From Poa pratensis (taxonomy: Eukaryota > Streptophyta > Magnoliopsida > Poales > Poaceae), in contig CAMZMU010000060.1 in NCBI GenBank assembly GCA_947311845.1, forward strand, positions 3,183,983 to 3,247,982: a stretch of DNA of 64,000 nt. The letters run 5' to 3'. Position numbers and translations under genes: made by a program. Under the pieces are notes generated by a model. It ran no database searches and was not told the origin of the DNA. It saw nothing but the letters and a program-made list of their open reading frames with translations. The number at the start of each line of letters is the position of its first letter. Position 1 is the first letter of the stretch. Positions 36,001 through 48,430 of the stretch are shown here, piece after piece.

Positions 36001-37357
36001 TGTGATTTGAAAAAAAAAATCGTGAATCATGTGAAACTTGCCTTTCTGGTACCTGATGCTTTGTTCTGCTGGACACAGACCTGACCTGAATGATATTGGA
36101 TCTGGTTCCCATGTGCATCTGAGTTTATGGAAGGATGATCAAAATGTTTTTATGGGATCTAATGAATACAATTACTATGGGATGTCAAATGTTGGAGAAC
36201 AGTTCCTTGCTGGAGTATATCATCATCTTCCATCAATCTTGGCATTTACGGCTCCTCACCCTAACAGGTAATATCTTCCAGCAAAGTCAGAATGCATCTT
36301 AATTCGATAATATTATTGTGGCAAAATTTGGTATTTGTTTCTTGCACAAGCTTCTTGATGATGTCAATGCATCTGTATACTTAAGATTTAAACACAAATG
36401 TCTAACACTGAAGCATCAATTTTAATGATCATTGGCTTCTCTGTATGTAGCTACGATCGGATTCAGCCAAATACATGGAGTGGGGCCTATTTATGCTGGG
36501 GGAAAGAAAATCGGGAGGCTCCATTGAGAACCGCGTGCCCACCTGGTGTGCCTCTCGATATGGTCAGTAACTTTGAAATTAAATCGTTTGATGGGTGCGC
36601 AAATCCGCACTTGGGACTTGCTGCTATTGTTGCTGCTGGGATTGATGGGCACAGGAGAGGCCTTAAGTTGCCTGAACCAATTGGTATGATTTTTTTAAAT
36701 TACTCACCTTATTATTGTCTCTCTCGGAGCATTTCTGATATTTATTCTGCTACGTCTGAAAATGCTCCTAGAAACATTTTGAGCATGTTATGTGATCCAT
36801 ACAAGAACACGTACACCACTACACCATGATAGACATTATATGTCTGGAATTAGATTTTTTTGTATGTCTAGAACTGTATTCTTTTCTATTGACTGGCTTT
36901 CCTCGAGGAGTGTGATGTCATAATGTCTCCTATGTCTCTTGCAGAATCAAATCCTGCAGATTATGCTTCCAACCTCAAAAGGCTACCACAGGACTTGCTG
37001 GAATCTGTTGAATCACTTGCTGCAGACAAAACTTTGCATGAACTAATCGGTGATAAGCTTATCACAGCCATTATAGCTGTACGAAAGGTTAGTGCTTAAG
37101 TCCTGTCCTTCACGTTATAAACTATAGAGAATTCTCGGAAATACAAGGAAAAGTACCACATTGCTTTCTTTTTTTCAAAAGAAAACAATAATTTAGATTG
37201 GTCATTTGAAAGAACTCACTCATGAGTACCATTTCCTAATGCATGAAAAGGGGCACGCATTCCTAACTTCTCTGTCACATTTGATTTTTTTCAGGCTGAG
37301 ATTGATCACTACTCGAAGAATCCAGGGGCATTCGGCGATCTCATTCACCGTTACTAA
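30065..37357 (+). CDS. NodGS: NodGS: amidohydrolase fused to a glutamine-synthetase-like domain
   Basis: The 18-exon model is 30065-30232, 31116-31367, 31985-32052, 32133-32248, 32323-32428, 32506-32662, 32740-32835, 33269-33317, 33575-33840, 34197-34369, 34761-34881, 34997-35049, 35152-35281, 35417-35562, 36079-36267, 36451-36683, 36945-37087 and 37295-37357. It gives 842 residues in one frame. The N-terminal half (to about 390) is a FluG/nodulin-6-type amidohydrolase with the metal-binding VDAHAHN (H21, H23), MQIHTGFGD and LVLLHASYP. The C-terminal half is GS type I-like: GFENEFYL (529-536), GKGQFEV (591-597), GSGSHVHL (641-648), NPHLGLAA. Plant NodGS proteins have this fusion and length. 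They are cytosolic and linked to root morphogenesis and microbial responses, and genuine glutamine synthetase activity is doubtful. Intron 3 appears to be AT-AC. Intron 2 contains a LINE fragment. Confidence 0.95.
31610..31890 (+). mobile_element. LINE-derived fragment in intron 2 of NodGS
   Basis: One frame reads DDFIEWWHLTLQSL, GVSTLILLAA, stop, LIWKTGNACNCVFD. This resembles the C-terminal part of plant L1-type ORF2 proteins, which have a W-W pair, a LxLLxAW block and IWKERNxRxF. It is interrupted by a stop and has no intact ends, so it is an old relic. Confidence 0.6.
32053..32132 (+). other. Probable U12-type AT-AC intron 3 of NodGS (80 bp)
   Basis: The intron starts ATATCCTCC and ends TTATTAC. 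A near-perfect U12 branch motif TCCTTAAC lies at 32114-32121, about 11 bases from the end. Splicing here joins AAA TC to A GTT GCC and keeps the frame (LKS-VANKIVGLKS). No GT-AG pair nearby gives an open, family-like join. Confidence 0.82.
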
Positions 37358-38427
37358 GACAAAATGATGTTTTACCATTGCTGATTCTCATACTGAACTT
37401 GCAGTCCTAGGTGTTTTTTTTAGTTAATAATAAAGTGCTCCTAGGATTTGAAATCTGGCACTCGGTAAACTATTCTTATCCTTGGCAGGAAAACCCAACA
37501 GAAAGAAATAAAAATAAATCTCTTTGTCACTTACCTGCACCCTGAAATTACGTTAATTGCAACAGGCTATGTTTCCTATGGACATAAATTGTACTAGACA
37601 AAAATGGCATATGCGCAGGTAAATAACAAAGGTGATGTCTGCCCTTGTGGTCCTTTTCCGAATCCTTCTTTACTAAAAATAAATCTGCATCAATTTACTT
37701 AATCTAGCAAAATCAAAAAACTCATTCCATCACAGTGGAACTACTTATTCCACTAAGGGACATGGTGGAAGATGTTGAGAACCTCCCAGCTGTGCAGGGG
37801 TCGGCACAATAACATAGGAATCAAAGGTAGCACACAAGAATCTGATATCAATTTAATTGTAGGATTCAGTCAAGTATTGCTTCCATTTTCACCAGCGTGT
37901 TAACTCCTGGCTAGAAAACGTTGACTTATCACATCATCCAGGAGTGCCCGCTCAGTGGTTATCTGTGTTTCCTGGAAAATCTTGAAGAACGGAACAAGGA
38001 CGTCTTGGGCAAATTGTACCTTAATGTGTTGCTTCTGGGTCTTTTGACACTGTTTTTTTTGGTTCAGGTATAGGCCTTTCTTCCTACTGTACCAATACAA
38101 AAGGCGAAACTTTCTGCCTTGTTTCGAAACAAATAATTTTTTTTTGCCACAGGTGCGACTGCTAAAATTGTACAAAAGAGAGAGAGAGAGAGCAAAAAGA
38201 ATAGATACAACCAGAATGAACATGGCATCCCTTTGTACAAACCATTTTCAATCTCTCCACAGCTTTACAAACTTCATTCCCCTATTTTCCCACCTTATCT
38301 ACTCACAGATTGTTTAGACAACGACTCATGTACAGAGAGAAACGGAACAACATCTACAGTTTGGGTATCACGAACTTGCCTGGCGATGCGATGGCCATGA
38401 ATAACAAGCTCAATCATGGTCACGGAT
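37358..38427. other. Tail-to-tail spacer between NodGS and the RABC gene
   Basis: The two genes converge, with 1070 bp between their stop codons. It probably holds both 3' UTRs. A short (AG)n run lies near 38177-38192. No other feature is seen. Confidence 0.6.
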
Positions 38428-41400
38428 CTATTGACAGCATTTACCACCGTACTTTGCATGACTTTCCTGCTGCTGTTTCAGAATGTTCCTCTTCACAACC
38501 GACGACGAACCTTCCTCCAAGAGACTTGGAACCTCAAGGATCTGCATGAAGGCGATAATTTTAAGTGTCTGTCTATGATGCATACTTCTAGAGGCATGCC
38601 TACTAGCGGAAAATTAAAGGGAACTGGAAATGCAACCTGATTCAGTTGTGTTACCCTGTTTTGCATCATCTTAATTGCATGGAAGATTTAAAATCTAAGG
38701 TTGTGGGGAGTATGTCAAGTCTTTACCTTTAGCACGAGTTCTTCAAAACAACTCTCAACATTTTCTCGTGTTTTTGCACTGCTTTCACGAAACAGACATC
38801 CGGATTCTTGTGCGAAGGCAAGACCCTCTTCTCTTGTGACTGTTCTCTCATCATCCTGCAAGAGGGACCATAACCATCAAAACTAAGAACCGCATCTATG
38901 TCAACCTGACCAATTTGTGACTTTCAGAATTATTGGAAAGATAGCTGAAAGGAGTAAATACTAGTAAATAGTTTGTGCATATTTTTTCTAAGAATGAGAT
39001 CACAATATATTCAGGAAAATAACAATTTATGTTTGCAAAAAATGATACCTTGTCAACTTTGTTTCCAACAAGCATTTTGATGCAGTCTTTGTTTGCTGAG
39101 TTTAAATCTATCTCCGTAGTCCATACATCACCCAAATTTGTGAAGCTCTCTCTCTTCGTCACATCATATACTATATGAGTGAAATACAAGAAGATATTAG
39201 ACCTTAATCAAGTTCTGACCATGAAATACTAATACACAAAGAAACATATATGGATACATTCTCAAAATAATTCACTACTACAAGCTCTCTCTTTTTTTCT
39301 GAAAAAGGGACCTTAATCACCACTAGAAGTTTTCATAGAGTATTTTTCAAGCAGGTACATAATCATTCTAAATTAAGATCAAAGGTTCGACCAAATATGC
39401 AATTTATACTGTGCTGAAAACATGAGCAAATAAGATACTCTCAGCTAATATGATTGTCCATGCATATATACAGAAAGAAGCATCCACAAGTGAAGAAAAA
39501 TAGTATATAATTTGGTGAAAGGGTACATCCTTGTGTCACTAACTTCAGATAATTTCATGCATTGCAAGTAACACTCTTGATTGGGGTCACCGAGGGAAGA
39601 GAATGCAAGAGATCTGTGCTATAGAAAAAGACTATTTACATATTGCAGCACTGAGTAGCTGAGCTACTGATGAGTATACAGGGAATGACTAAATAGATCA
39701 ATCTACACAGTTCTATGGCATATCTCGAATGTCTGACATCCAAGTGAGGGAATTTGAGGTTAGGATAACAATATATGTAAGAAGTCAAAACTAAAAATAT
39801 AATTATTACCTAAAATAATTCCTTGAGCACCTCTGTAGTAAGAACTAGTGATGGTCCTAAACCTTTCCTGGCCAGCTGTAGAAAAACAGAAAATGACTTC
39901 CAGAAGATTAAAAATATTTTATATACCATGACATAATTCACCTTGTTTACATATAGAAAAACACCATCTAGAACTACTGCAGTAGTGAAATGGGGGTAAT
40001 ATGGTGAAACACTGAATTACTTTAGGATAGACCACTAGAGTGGGGTTATAAACTCGAAATATTGGATCCAGTGATGGAAATGATGTTGGGGAACAGGGGG
40101 GTACCATGAGGGATGTGTTGGATATTTTGATCTAGGCTAAACCTAGGTCAAGAATTTCGGCTGCTACAGTATAGTAACAGTGTTGCACTGTAGCACGCAA
40201 CAGTAGTCGGTTTGCCCTGATTGGGGGCACACACTCTATCCGGCTGACAGGTGGGTCCCCCCGTGGTACTGTGCATGTTTATAAATAAGGGGTGCTCCTT
40301 CGGGAGAAATCAAGAGAAAGAAAAAATGAAGAGAAACCTAGAACTCTCTCTCACCCCTGCTGCCCAATCCAGCCTAGCACAGGAACCATGGGAAGGGCTT
40401 TCCTACACCTTCCTCAAGCTCTAGCAGCTACAGTGAAGGTGAAGATGAGATGGGTTTCCTCTGTGAAGCCCTAGATGTTGTATCCAGCTAATTTCTACAA
40501 TTTAGAGGTGTGTTTGTTCCTACTTTATCTCAGTTGTGGCTCAATTCTTGAGCTAGTTGATCTTGAGGTATTATAACAATGGTATCAGAGCACCTAGGTT
40601 CAAGATTGAGCCCTCTTATGCTCAAGTTCATGTTTGATTTATTAAGTTTATATTAAGTGTCAAGCTTTTCTTCCTGTCTTGGCTTGTTCTAATGTTTTTT
40701 AGCCCTTAATACTAAAGATCTTGCTTGATCTGTTCTGTTTCATGCTAAAGATCAAGTCCATCAAGTTTAGCCCTAAATTTCTTAAGGAATAAATCCTGAA
40801 GTATTAAATTAAGGTTCTGGGTTTTAAATTGATGAAGTTAAAAGGGGAATTGATGTTTTCAACAAGCTTTTAAGCAAAAATTCCCAAATTTTCAAACCCT
40901 AGAACTGAAATTTCATGTTTTCCCCCTGTAATTAAGCTTGTGTTTTCGGTTTATGTTACAAATTGATGGGGAAAGAAGCTAATGATGCATGAATTCTAAT
41001 GTTTTCCCCAAATCCGAGACCCTAGCTTAAGTAATTATGTGATTCCCTCCTGCAATAAAGTTTGTGGTTTCAGTTCAAGTCAAAAATTAAAGGGGGTGGA
41101 TTGTTTTATGCAATTATGAAGTATTCACCCCAAATTCTGAAAATCTGGATGCTGAACTCCCTGAAATTTCTCAAATCAAGGTAGGGTTTTCGGAGTTAAG
41201 CAATTAAGAGGAAAGGGGAACGAGTTTGACTTGTCCAAATCCTATTCCTTAGTGGGAAATCCCCAAAATCCGAAACCCCAAGTTATGAAATCCCCAAATT
41301 CTCTGAGATAAAGAAGAACCCTAACCCTAGGGATGAGAGGCCGGCGGAATTTTACCTTAGGGCCATGGCGTCCCTCGCCTGCTTGTCTACGAAAAAGGGA

Positions 41401-44400
41401 GCATGCCATCAAGCTGGGGTTGACGAGGGTCGTCGTCGCCGATGCGGGCCTGCCCGCTTGCACGCCGCCGCCTCCCAGTGGGCACCGACGAGCGCTGCTC
41501 GACGGAGCCGCGCGCCAGTCGAGGCAGCACGCGGTCCCGGCAGAAGGTACTTGCCGGTGCCGCTATCCTCGCACGCGGCAGTACGCCGTCGCCGCCTCGT
41601 CTCGCTCGGTTGTCGCCGTTGCGGGCGAGAGGAAGAGGAATAATGAGGGCTAGGGTTCGCGGGGCCGTGGCGGTGCGCGGGTGTTGACCAGGCGCGCGTG
41701 ATCCCAGCCGTCGGATCGGTATCCGACAGTTCGCGGTGGCTGCCGCAGTCAGATGGGCTGAGGCCCAGGAGGGAGTTGGGGGAGTAAGCTGGGCTGGGCC
41801 AGTTTCATCCCAGCTCAAAGGTTTATGACCCGGAAAAAAAAATGATAATAACATTATGATTTTTGGGCTTAAATTTTCTGTTATGGCAGAATTAATTCAG
41901 GAAAATAATGAATATCTCCTGATAATGATTATTTTTTGTGCAACAATTAAGTTTGAGGGCTAAATTGAAAAGGTTTTAAGGATAATGTTTATGTTTTAAA
42001 ATATTATGTTTTTAGTGCCAAGTTATTATTTAGTGTTTTATTTTATCATCATGCAATTTTGTGCAATATTAAGTTACTTTTAATGAATTTTTATTATGCT
42101 TAGTAAATTATTTTATGGTATTAGAATTATCATGATGTCCATAATGTTTCTGCTGCAAAATTAAAATTGGTAAATCCTCTAATTAAGTATGGATTATGTC
42201 CGTCATTCTGGCTAAAGCTGTTTCGCGGGCATTTCGACCATGACTTTTTTTTGTTGGTCTGGTTCGCTTCTGGCCAAAGCTGATGCGAGCCAGATTAATG
42301 AAAAAGGTATTTTTATGTGAGGATGTAATTAAGTGTGGTTATTTTGACCACAATTTTTATTGATTCTTACCCATCTCTGGCTAAAGCTGTTTTGGGTTCG
42401 GTCAGTAAATAAAGTTCATAATGTTGATGCTTGTTAAAGCATCTAATTTATTTTGCAACACTTGATGTCTCTTATTGAGGGAAGAATTAAAGGCATAGAG
42501 TAACAAAATGATAGCAATTATGTTTTATGGAAGGAGAAGTTTTTTTTTTGAATATTAATTGTGCTCTCCTTTATGATCCTCCTAAAGCACCTAAAGAAGG
42601 TATTGAAAATTATGATACCCTGAAAAGGGATTATGATGATGTGAAAAAATTAAGTGGAGGATTTAAGTTAAGTCTTTTGATCTCACATATACTTAAGTTT
42701 TGGGCATAAATATCCCTAAAGTTGACTTTTCATGGTTATATTTCGTTAAACCATGGATTGCCATGTTTAAGTGCCCATCAATAAGGTTTTTGGTCCTTAA
42801 GCCATGCATGTTCAATAAAGTTGTTTCGATAAAGTGTCTCTAATTTAAAATGTGGTTTGTGTTTGTCGTTCTGGCCAAAGCTGATCGATAAGTATCTAAT
42901 CACAATATTTTGCTGGTCTTGTCCATTTCTGGCCAAAGCTGATGTGGGCTAGATCGGTGAAAGAAGTTTTAGAGACTATAAAGTGTGACATGTATTTGTT
43001 ATTCTGGCCAAAGCTGATTAATAAATACTTGCTCGCAAAAGTTTGTTGTTCTGGTCCATTTCTGGCCAAAGCTGATGTGGATCAGATCGACAAAATAAGT
43101 TTATGATATGGGAAAGATTTCATGCATAAGGCTTATGGACATAATGCAATATGCCACAAATATTTAAGTACCTTCGGGGAATTAAGGTAAAAGACGTCAA
43201 TTGTTTTAAAATACGCTTCTGCTATTAAGTGCCTCTGTTTTATTCCCAGATAAATCAACTGATGAAGTTTTTAACATTTATGATCATTAAGTTATCCCTA
43301 ACTAAGTAATCTCCAATTATGATGGAACCAAAGGAAATTTTAGTTGGGGATTTAATGATTATTTTGGGATAGGTTATGGCACGTGAATTCATTCTGACCA
43401 AAGTTGATTGGATACATGTGTTATTCCCTAAAGATTAATGTTTACATGAGGAATTATCTTCTACATGATCACTATAAAATATTTGTGATCATGAATTTTA
43501 TCCCTATTGCTAATCTTTTTCAATTCAGCCATAATGTTTTCGGCTGATTTAATGCTTATGAGAAATGAATTAAGCTTACATATTATTGTTTTATGAGGTC
43601 ATAAATAATGAAGTATATACAAAAATAATGGGCTCTCATTAAAGAAATTTTGTTTTTTAGAGTAGAATCCAATGGATTTCTTATCTATTAATATTTATTG
43701 GGAACAAAACCCAGTAAGAATCTGGGGGTGTGCCAGTAAGGATCTAGGAAAATAATTCATAGTTCTTTCATAATAAAGCTTTTCTGGCATTAATGGAGAA
43801 GTAATTTGAAGAAGCTTCTCAAAATTCTATAAGATCATGTTGATTATAAAAAAAAAAATCTCATGATTTAATTATGGAGCTTTTGAGTTCACTTTATTAT
43901 GTCATCTACAATAAAGCACAAAAGTGGACTATGATTAAGCTCAAAGGATTGTATATCCATAAGAAAGTGTGTAAACATTTTGGATAAAGATGCTATATGC
44001 ATAATATTATTATGGCCTCATAAATAAGGAAGTTTTAAAGAGAAGTCCTAAAGAAGGACTGGAGGCTAATGTTTAAAGCTACTGGAAGATATCCATTAGC
44101 ATAAATTAAGTTCTTCATCCTCCATTCCAATAATGTGATTTGTGCTACAAATTTTATTGACTTCTCTACTAAAGATGGAATATTTATTATAGAAGTTCAT
44201 CGAAATGTTAAGCTATGGCTCAGTCCACATTTCGAGGGGGAGCATTGAACTTCTCCAAGAATGAATTTCAACTTAGGAAGAAGTATTTTATCAGGTATGT
44301 TTAGATTCCATCAATAAGGTATTTAAGTTTGATATTAAGCAAGTTTGAGCTAAGTACCACTTTTAGTCAGTTTTATTAAAGAATCCATCTCCTAAGGGCA

Positions 44401-47400
44401 TCATTATGACTAAGAATTATTAGATTGCCTTTTAATGCTAAATGGTTGTGCCATGTTTCTTAAGTAAGATACAAGTTTTTGGTTCTGCTCTCTACAATAG
44501 TTCTCCTAAATCACTTAAGAGGGATAATAAAATTATGATACTCTGAAATGAAGTATGATGTTGAAATTTAAGAGAGCAGTCAAATATTGCATGGCAATTA
44601 AGAACTCCATCATAGATATCATGAGTACAGCCATTTCTAACTCCTAGATCGTCGAGGGTCACCTTGACAAAGTTAAGGACCAATTATGGTTGGGAGTTTG
44701 ATAAAAATGATGGCACCTAACCACCTTAAGTTTTGGAGATGGAAATCTTCCTTTATAAAATAAAGAATTAATGATGATGATCAATTGTCCTTGAGACAAT
44801 AAGCATCTTATAATGGTACAAAGTTCAATAATAATAATTTTTGATGAATCAGTCGTATGTTAATTATGAGCAATAGGGATATTGCATAAGACCCGGGAGT
44901 TTTCTCTCGGGGTTGATAAGTTCATCTTGGTGATGTACTTTAAGTTATTAAGACTCGCTAAGATTGGTCCATTAAAAGGGAGTATTAAGTTCATTTTGGA
45001 AATTTTATGTTTACTCCCTCAAGGGCATTATGTTTTCCTCATGTTGCTACTAATGTTCAAGTTATTATGTGCCCTAAAGATCTTGTGTCCGGGATATTTT
45101 GGCAGACATAAGTCCGGGTTTGGACCTCCCGGAAAATACTTAAGAAAAGCTTTGCCTTGTTGGCACAAGCACTAAAGTAACTGTGTGATAATATATCACA
45201 CTAAGGGATTACATGCTCACATTCAAGAAACATGATGGCCACAAAGTTGTGGGTCTCTAAGGTATTTTTGCAAGGAGTGAAAAATCCTCTTAACGTTTTA
45301 TCCACAAAAGTTTCACCCTTGCAAGGGGAGCCATATTGTGGAATGGCTTCGCCCAAATTTTCTTAAGGCATTGTTAAGATGCAAATTAAATTGTGGCATG
45401 TTTCGATCCCTACGTTTGAAGATATGGATTTGTGTCCCTGATCCATAATAATTTAAGGGATTATCTTAAGAAATTTTATCCCAGGACATATTATGTAAGA
45501 GTGCAGTCAACTCAAGTAGCATGTCAGGAGGTACCTGCCAGACCTAAGACATTGTGAAAGAATGATTTCAGAGTCAAAACATTCAAGGCCTTGATGAATT
45601 AAGTTTTGGTGTTCAACAAATAAGTATTAGATCTAAAGCATAAGGGTTGAACACATATAAAGTAAATTTTGGGTGCTTGTATGTAAGCATTACATAAGAT
45701 ATTAAGCTCTAAGCACCATATTTAAAGAGGCTTGCCTTCTAACGTTGCCGGCATTAAGATTATTTGGCAGCCTATTATTAAGGGACTAAGTATGACTCTG
45801 AAAACATATTGTTCTCATTTCAAGTACGCGCGTAAGTATGAATATATGAGAACAATCTGCACTTTTGGGACCATTGCAACACCATCTCCCCAAACACTAA
45901 GAAGAGTTTGTCTCTTCGCTGGAATGATGTACTGTAGTCAATTAGTTCGACGGTACTTAATTGACCGTTGTAACTTATTGTCTCTGTATAAGTTCCGACA
46001 AAGGGATGAGCTCGTAAGTTTTCTACTAAAGTTTAAGTTTATGGAGCTCATAAGTTAAAGAAGTTCCATTTTGAGATGGGTGGTATATTGTAGTAACTGG
46101 GTTCTGCGGTACTAAACAACTGACCGCAGTAATCTTTTTATCTCATATGCCATTTCATTGATAAGTGGGATTATGAAGTTTAGCCTTACGATCAAGGGGG
46201 AGAATGTTGGATATTTTGATCTAGGCTAAACCTAGGTCAAGAATTTCGGCTGCTACAGTATAGTAACAGTGTTGCAACTGTAGCACGCAACAGTAAGTCG
46301 GTTTGCCCTGATTGGGGGCACACACTCTATCCAGCTGACAGGTGGGCCCCCCCGTGGTACTGTGCATGTTTATAAATAAGGGGTGCTCCTTCGGGAGAAA
46401 TCAAGAGAAAGAAAAAATGAAGAGAAACCTAGAACTCTCTCTCACCCCTGCTGCCCAATCCAGCCTAGCACAGGAACCATGGGAAGGGATTTCCTACACC
46501 TTCCTCAAGCTCTAGCAGCTACAGTGAAGGTGAAGATGAGATGGGTTTCCTCTGTGAAGCCCTAGATGTTGTATCCAGCTAATTTCTACAATTTAGAGGT
46601 GTGTTTGTTCCTACTTTATCTCAGTTGTGCCTCAATTCTTGAGCTAGTTGATCTTGAGGTATTATAACAGGATGTACCCAAATAATTTAAGCAGAAAGCA
46701 CAAAGTGGGGGTACAAATCTGTGAGCTAGAACCTCTGGCAGCAATAATGATGTTAGGACGGGGCAGTGGCTACATGGGGGAAAAACTTCCAACAAATTAT
46801 GTTCAAAGGAAACTAGTTTATCTTACAAATGATGGCAGAGCAGGATGTGAGGTTAAAATAACTAGGAAGCAAATTCTAGGCATATTTGGCTCATGGTATA
46901 TTTTTTTAGCTGTAGCCCCTTGTAGTTTGGCATGTTAAAGCATTGTTGCATGTCGATGAGAAAATTTAACCACTTATTCTTGCATCAGATAAGTTGTGGA
47001 AACATCACACATGACCACTTACTTGGATTTGGGACTTATTTGAGCTAGTGCCTACTAGGCTACTACCAAACAGCACACTGAACTGGTGCGGTTGAACAAT
47101 GAGAGCCCATTGTGAACTCACCAGTATCCCATATGGTCAGCTTCAGTTTCTTTCCACCAACAGTAAGAAACTTGATTTTAAAATCAACTCCTGGCAATCA
47201 GTGTTAAACAAATTATAAGACATGTGAAGTATACATATAGTACTAAAGAACATGTAAAAATGGGATGGTGGCGAAATCGGATGGTCTATAGAGCTGCACA
47301 CTCCTTTACCGCTTGTCTGTCTCAGGTTTAAGAGGTAGACTAGAGTCGTAATAATTATTTTTCTTGAACTGTATGAATCAGGTCTTGAATTACTCAGGAC

Positions 47401-48430
47401 CTAACGTAAAATAGACGAGTTCACCCGTAAGGCTAAAACTGACGAGAAAAGGTTGAGAATATAGCTGTACTTCAGCTCTTGAACATAGTGTCGGGACGGA
47501 AATACTACATAACGTCAGGGAGTTGGGACCATTAGATTACCATAGATTACGTAGCAGTTAAAATAGACCTTTCTGAAACGGTGGGTTGACAGAGGAAACA
47601 AGGTAGTAATAATTTGCTTAGTGCGCAATCAGGTTTTGTTGCACAAGTATGTATATATCGGGTTTTCCTATCTTTCCAGATAACTTCATGATTTAACATT
47701 TCTTGTAAATGGAATGGGTTGATGGGGACCAACTTAGTAGCTGAATATAAGACCAACCGTAATGATTTGCTTAGCACGCAATCAGGTTTTGTTGCACAAG
47801 CATGTACTACCGGTTTTTCTATCTTCCGAGACAGCTTCATTTATCATTTAAGCATTTCTTGACTTATATGGGTTGATGGATGGGGACCAACTTAGGAGCT
47901 GCATGATGAGACCAACCGTAAAAGGACATATAGGGTAGTAGCATTGGGAAAGTAGCGTCCATGCGCAGCCGAGCCAACGAACAACGAGAAAGTCAGAACA
48001 ATTACTCTCTAAAAGAAAGTCAGGACAATTCAGCAGAATCAAAAGCAGAGGACAGCTGGGACACTGAAAGGAAACGAGTTTGTCAACAAAAACGGGCGGA
48101 ATCGACCATGTGCCTCATTTGGAAGCAGGCAACGGAAGGAGGATCGCCCCCATTGACTGGTCGTTGTATTAATTGAGCAGGGGAGTCGAAGCGGAAGCAA
48201 TAAGAGACAGCGATCGGATTGGCCGCTTTCCATGGGCGATCGGAGAAGTGGAGTCGACGAAAAGTCGAGAGCGTACCGATCGTGGGCGCGATGTCGTCGT
48301 CGAGGTGCGCGGCGGCGACGAAGCTGACGAGGAGGCTGCTCTTGCCGACGCCCGAGTCCCCGATGAGCAGGATCTTGAAGGAGCACTCGTACCCGCCGCT
48401 GGCCCCCGGCGAGACCGGCGGCACGCCCAT
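38428..48430 (-). CDS. RABC2: RABC (Rab18-type) small GTPase
   Basis: On the minus strand six exons, 48430-48277, 47190-47122, 39875-39810, 39170-39049, 38855-38727 and 38541-38428, give 217 residues in one frame. All G boxes are present: GDSGVGKS (24-31, P-loop), APTIG (switch I), WDTAGQE (switch II), NKVDK and ESSAK. The C-terminus ends KCCQ, with the paired cysteines used for geranylgeranylation. The [17 protein letters not shown] tail is typical of plant RABC proteins, which act in membrane traffic and peroxisome or lipid-droplet contacts. ATG 48430 is chosen because the family begins shortly before [10 protein letters not shown]. Intron 2 is about 7.2 kb because it contains a 6.55-kb retrotransposon. 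Intron 1 has a tandem duplication. The 5' end is GC-rich. A Harbinger-like element starts about 440 bp upstream. Confidence 0.95.
40116..40578 (+). repeat. 5' LTR of the intronic retrotransposon
   Basis: It starts TGTTGGATATTT and ends GGTATTATAACA. A TATA-like tttataaataagg near 40278-40290 is the likely promoter core. By eye, four substitutions and two single-base indels separate it from the 3' LTR. Confidence 0.93.
40580..40591 (+). other. Primer-binding site (initiator tRNA-Met)
   Basis: TGGTATCAGAGC lies one base after the 5' LTR and is the standard plant retrotransposon primer site. Confidence 0.9.
41330..41815. other. GC-rich block inside the intronic retrotransposon
   Basis: A sharply GC-rich island of about 480 bp lies in otherwise AT-rich element DNA. 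It has open frames on both strands but no recognised domain. It could be a captured host sequence or a leader. I cannot decide. Confidence 0.45.
42190..43095 (+). repeat. Dispersed internal repeats with 'ggccaaagctgat' core
   Basis: At least eight copies of a ctggcc/taaagctg(a/t)t core occur in pairs, alternating with 'ggtc(t/c)...cc/gcttctggcc' and '(c/g)agatc/tcggt' flanks, with a repeat unit near 110-130 bp. They lie in the non-coding interior of the intronic retrotransposon. Confidence 0.7.
46205..46669 (+). repeat. 3' LTR of the intronic retrotransposon
   Basis: It has the same ends as the 5' copy and directly follows the purine tract aagggggagaa (46194-46204). The target duplication GGATG follows immediately. 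Confidence 0.93.
47608..47925. repeat. Tandem duplication of about 155 bp in intron 1 of the RABC gene
   Basis: Two copies (about 47608-47760 and 47761-47925) share atttgcttag(t/c)(g/a)cgcaatcagg, ttgttgcacaag, ttctatctt, gggttgatggggaccaactta and gagaccaaccgtaa, with small indels. They are non-coding. Confidence 0.75.

Larger units (their letters stand above)
40116..46669 (+). mobile_element. Intact non-autonomous LTR retrotransposon (Copia-like) in intron 2 of the RABC gene
   Basis: Two nearly identical LTRs (40116-40578, 463 bp, and 46205-46669, 465 bp) are flanked by a perfect 5-bp target duplication GGATG (40111-40115 and 46670-46674). A primer site TGGTATCAGAGC (40580-40591) matching initiator tRNA-Met follows the 5' LTR, and a polypurine tract ends at 46204. 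The 5.6-kb interior has no gag or pol, only short frames, so it is LARD-like and depends on a helper. Its transcript would be antisense to the RABC gene. TGTTGG...TAACA ends with this primer suggest Copia, but without coding sequence the superfamily is inferred. Confidence 0.92.

Noticed and set aside
41387..41854. 155-codon minus-strand open frame
   Set aside because: It is a chance frame in the GC-rich island of the intronic retrotransposon.
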